From assembly GCA_922989275.2 (NCBI GenBank), contig OV277870.1, forward strand, positions 59,421,079-59,485,078: DNA of 64,000 bases. Reading direction: 5' to 3'. The notes below the pieces were generated by a model. It did no database searches. It saw only the letters and a list, made by a program, of their open reading frames with translations, and had not been told where the DNA came from. The position numbers and the translations under genes were made by a program. The stretch's first letter is position 1. Every line of letters starts with the position of its first letter. Source of the stretch: Gari tellinella (Eukaryota; Mollusca; Bivalvia; Cardiida; Psammobiidae). Below are positions 60,930-64,000 of this stretch, piece by piece.

Positions 60930-62810
60930 CTTGTCCGCTCTTTAACTCAAACACTTCTTTTTGGATCTTCACCAAACTTGCTACAAATGTTTATTAGTAT
61001 AGAATCTAGGTCAGGTTCAATAACTAGCAAAATCGCATAAGGCATGTCTGAGTTATTGCCCTTGAATAATTAAAAAATGACTGTTTCAGCATTTTCTGCT
61101 CTCTAACACAAACACTTTTTATTGGATCTTCACCAAACTTGCTGACAACGTGTATTGGTATTAAATCTAGGTCAAGGAAAAAAATCAAATACAGTTGAAT
61201 GAAAATCCTTCAAGAGGTAAAGGAGAAATGGAGTGGTCATTTATTACTTAACTTATTACCAACACGGCTAAGATGAAGCACATGCAACCATTGACCAAAT
61301 ATTTGGCTAAAAATAGAATAAAAACTGGTCCTTTTACAGAGTGGACAGGGCAAAAATAAGGATAAAATAGCAAAATTTTAAAAATTGAAGAACCATAACT
61401 CCAACATGCCTTCGGCGATTTGGGTATTTATAGAACTGGACCAAGATTTTATACAAATATTATTTTCAGCAAATTTGGTGAAGATCCAATTAAAACTGTC
61501 TGAGTCAGAAAGCTGACAAGCCTGAAGTAGTCAATTTTAGTCATTCAAGGACAATAACTCCAACATGCCTTGTGCGATTTTGGTAGTTAAGATGATTGAC
61601 CTAGATTTAATATTAATAAACATTTTCAACAAGTTTAGTGAATATCTGATAAAAACTGTATGTGTTAGAAAGCCAAAAAATGCTGAAACATTAATTTTTA
61701 ATACTTAAAGGGCAAAACTCAGACATGCCTTTTGCGATTTTAGTAGTATTCAAACCAAACCTTGATTTTATATAAATAAACATTTTCAGCAAGTTTGGTG
61801 AAAATCAATAAAAAAAGTATTTGTGTTAGAGAGCAAAAAATGGTGAAACAGTCCTTTTTAATACATAAAGGGCAATAACTAAGATAATCCCTATGGGATT
61901 TTAGTAATAATCACACTGGACCTAGATTTTATATAAATAAAGAATTTCAGCAAGGTTGGTGAAGATCCGATGAAAACTCTTTGTGTTATAGAGCAAAAAA
62001 GGCTGAAACAGCCATTTTAAAAATAATTAAAGGGCTATTACTCCAACATGCCTTATGCGATTTTATTAGGATTCAAACTTAACCTTGATTTTATATTAAT
62101 GAAAACTTTCAGCAAGTTTGGTGAAGATTAAAAAAAAAGTATTTGTGTTAGAGAGCAAAACTTGCTGAAAACAGTCATTTCTAATACATAAAGGGCTAAA
62201 ACTCAGATATGCCACATGCGATTTTTGTAATAATCAAACTAGACCTAAATTTTATATAATTAAACATTTTCAGCAAGTTTAGTGAATATCCGATAAAAAC
62301 TGTATGTGTTAGAGTGCAAAAGTGACTGAAACAGTCATTTTTATTAATAAACAGGCAATAACTTAGATATACTTAATGCGATTTTAATAGTAATCAAACT
62401 AAACCTTGATTTTATATCAATAGACATTTTCAGCAAGTTTGGTGAAGATCCAATAAAACGTATTTGTGTTAGAGAGCAAAACTTGCTGAAAACAGTCATT
62501 TTTAATACATATAGGGCAAAAACTCAGATATGCCACATGCGATTTTAATAATAATCAAACAAGACCTAAATTTTATATGAATAAATATTTTCAGCATGTT
62601 TGGTGAATATCCGATAGAAGCTGTTTGTTTTAGAGTGCAAAAATGACTGAAACAGTCATTTTTTATTAATTAACAGGCAATAACTCAAAAATACCTTATG
62701 CTATTTTAGTAGTAATCAAACTGAACCTTGATTTTATATCAATAAACATTTGCAGCAAGTTTGTGGAAGATCGGATAAAACATTGTTGAGTAAGAGAGCG
62801 GACAAAAAAG
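60930..62810. repeat. 160-bp tandem array with inverted left end
   Basis: About nine direct units (from about 61330) contain agggcaataactc, catgcc..gcgatttta, ttttatat..aaacatttt and cagcaagtttggtgaa. The first two units (about 60930-61190) are in the opposite orientation (ttcaccaaacttgct at 60969 and 61129). Variants repeat every about 320 bp towards the right end (for example aacttgctgaaaacagtca at about 62158 and 62477), a two-unit higher order. Confidence 0.85.
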
Positions 62811-63216
62811 TGTGATAGTCTAACTGACTGATGGATGGACGGGCGGAAGTAGATACGGTTGCACCCAGTGAAGTTGATTTCGGCTGTATCACGCGATACT
62901 AAGCCGTGTGGAAATGTTTATGTCAGACGTTCTTTTTTCGGTTTGTTATGATTTTAAATTGCCCTTTTTCGTGATTTAGGTCCGTCTTCATCATTTCATA
63001 GATCAGTTTGGCCCATAAGAATGTTCAAACATTATTATTAACCGTTATTGTATTTCAGGCATTAAGAAAAGGTCTGAAATAAGCTTTGGAAATGGGCCAC
63101 TATCAACACAAGTTGGGAAATTCAGATCACAAGTAGTCCTGAAATATTGCGCGGTCAAAAGTTTAAACAAACACTTTGTAGGGTTATATATTGGGATGTT
63201 GTACTAAGGATATAAA

Positions 63217-63428
63217 TACAGTAAAACCTCGCTAATACGACCACAAAAACGAAGGCTAATTGAGTGTATGATAGACTGGTGACAGCTTAAAGCAAGGTGA
63301 AAGTGAAACAGAAAGCTCCTAAAGGAGCGTTCTGTTTCACTGTCACCTTGCTTTATAAGCGGTCACCTATCGTAAACATCCTAATAGTTAACATAATTTA
63401 GTGGTCGTAATAGAGGGGTTTTACTGTA
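63217..63428. mobile_element. TACAGTAAAACCTCGC-ended MITE with second hairpin plan
   Basis: Same family as 50845-51054; arms agcaaggtgaaagtgaaaca and near-complement. Confidence 0.9.
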
Positions 63429-63458
63429 TACGTATACTATCCCTTGGCCGGATACCTT

Positions 63459-63704
63459 TAACACTTTCTACACCATGTCTACGTTTTAACACCTTTAATC
63501 TATTCCTCCACTGAAGAGTTCCAATTTATATAGTCATGAATTTATATCATAAGAATTATTTTCTATATTCTAGCAGACGGTAGCTTCAAGCAGGGAGAAA
63601 ATAAGGCAGAATACGCCTGAATGCGCATTCTGCTTTACTTTCAACTTGCTTTAGGCGAACACTTATTTTCAATGCTAGAAATAAGCTATGTTGTAAAGGG
63701 TTAA
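63459..63704 (-). mobile_element. TTAA-type MITE with second hairpin plan
   Basis: ttaacactttctac to gtaaagggttaa; hairpin 63590-63655 imperfect. A further GATCAGA-plan element runs off the window end (63815-64000). Confidence 0.7.
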
Positions 63705-64000
63705 CACATTTCGGCAACATTGTGATGTTTTATGCCTTTAGTAAGACACTCGATGAATAAAATGTGAAAACAACAATATGCGATACCATGGCGTTGAAAG
63801 GGTTAACATGGACAAATACGATATAACCAATTATCTCATTCACCCCCGGAAACATCAAATGGACGTTATTAAGTCTAATAAATCTTTGATTCCCAATTTG
63901 GTAAGAGATGTTGTTATCGTAATACATTGAAATATGATTGATAGTACAGACCCTGATCAGAGGGCTTATCATAAGTCCTCTTATCCGGGTCTTTACTGTT

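Noticed and set aside
273..64000. Hairpins as bacterial-style terminators or integron sites
   Set aside because: They lie in the middle of elements with transposon-like ends within an intron-rich genome; no such machinery is expected.

Overview
This is eukaryotic, AT-rich, intron-containing DNA crowded with small transposons. The gene type, the tRNA-derived SINEs, the LINE remnants and the repeat with an 'agggcaataactc' phrase fit a bivalve mollusc. The species is inference and was not checked against a database.

The genic content is a tandem cluster of four microsomal cytochrome P450 genes of CYP2-clan type, here called A to D. A is on the minus strand (8088 down to 2237). B (14123-22727), C (30887-42026) and D (49379-57477) are on the plus strand. 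All four have the same six coding exons with the same intron phases. Exons 2 to 5 are identical in length in every copy: 213, 139, 266 and 128 nt. Exon 1 is 555 nt (561 in A) and exon 6 is 214-220 nt. Each encodes 504-508 residues and all four look intact: anchor, Pro-rich hinge, ExxR, PERW and Cys-heme loop are present. Two normally conserved positions are changed in all four: the C-helix Trp is His, and the I-helix acid before the catalytic Thr is Leu. C and D are the youngest pair and share 5' flank, intron segments and 3' flank, so each can serve as the 'before' state for changes in the other.

Region by region: 1-2236 holds TTAA-ended miniature elements and a dead LINE reverse transcriptase. 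2237-8088 is gene A, with two tandem arrays that grew from its own intron/exon junctions (exon 4 and exon 5 starts) and an 88-bp-arm perfect palindrome. 8089-14122 is intergenic, with a nest of elements at 8953-10775. 14123-22727 is gene B. 22728-30886 is intergenic, with a decayed RNase H LINE and possible coding debris near 26.7 kb. 30887-42026 is gene C. 42027-49378 is intergenic, with a foldback element that carries a LINE fragment and sits inside another element. 49379-57477 is gene D. 57478-64000 is intergenic, with a SINE and a 160-bp tandem array.

The strongest non-gene signal is a set of roughly 45 hairpins of 60-75 bp. Most share one plan (CAAACAG, 10 nt, GATCAGA, variable stem, TCTGATC, 10 nt, CTGTTTG) although they sit inside elements with different ends: TTAACCC ends, resembling piggyBac-type MITEs, and TACAGT ends, resembling Tc1/mariner-type MITEs. 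A second hairpin plan is likewise shared by a TTAA family and a TACAGT family. Hairpin cores therefore seem to be modules exchanged between transposon families.
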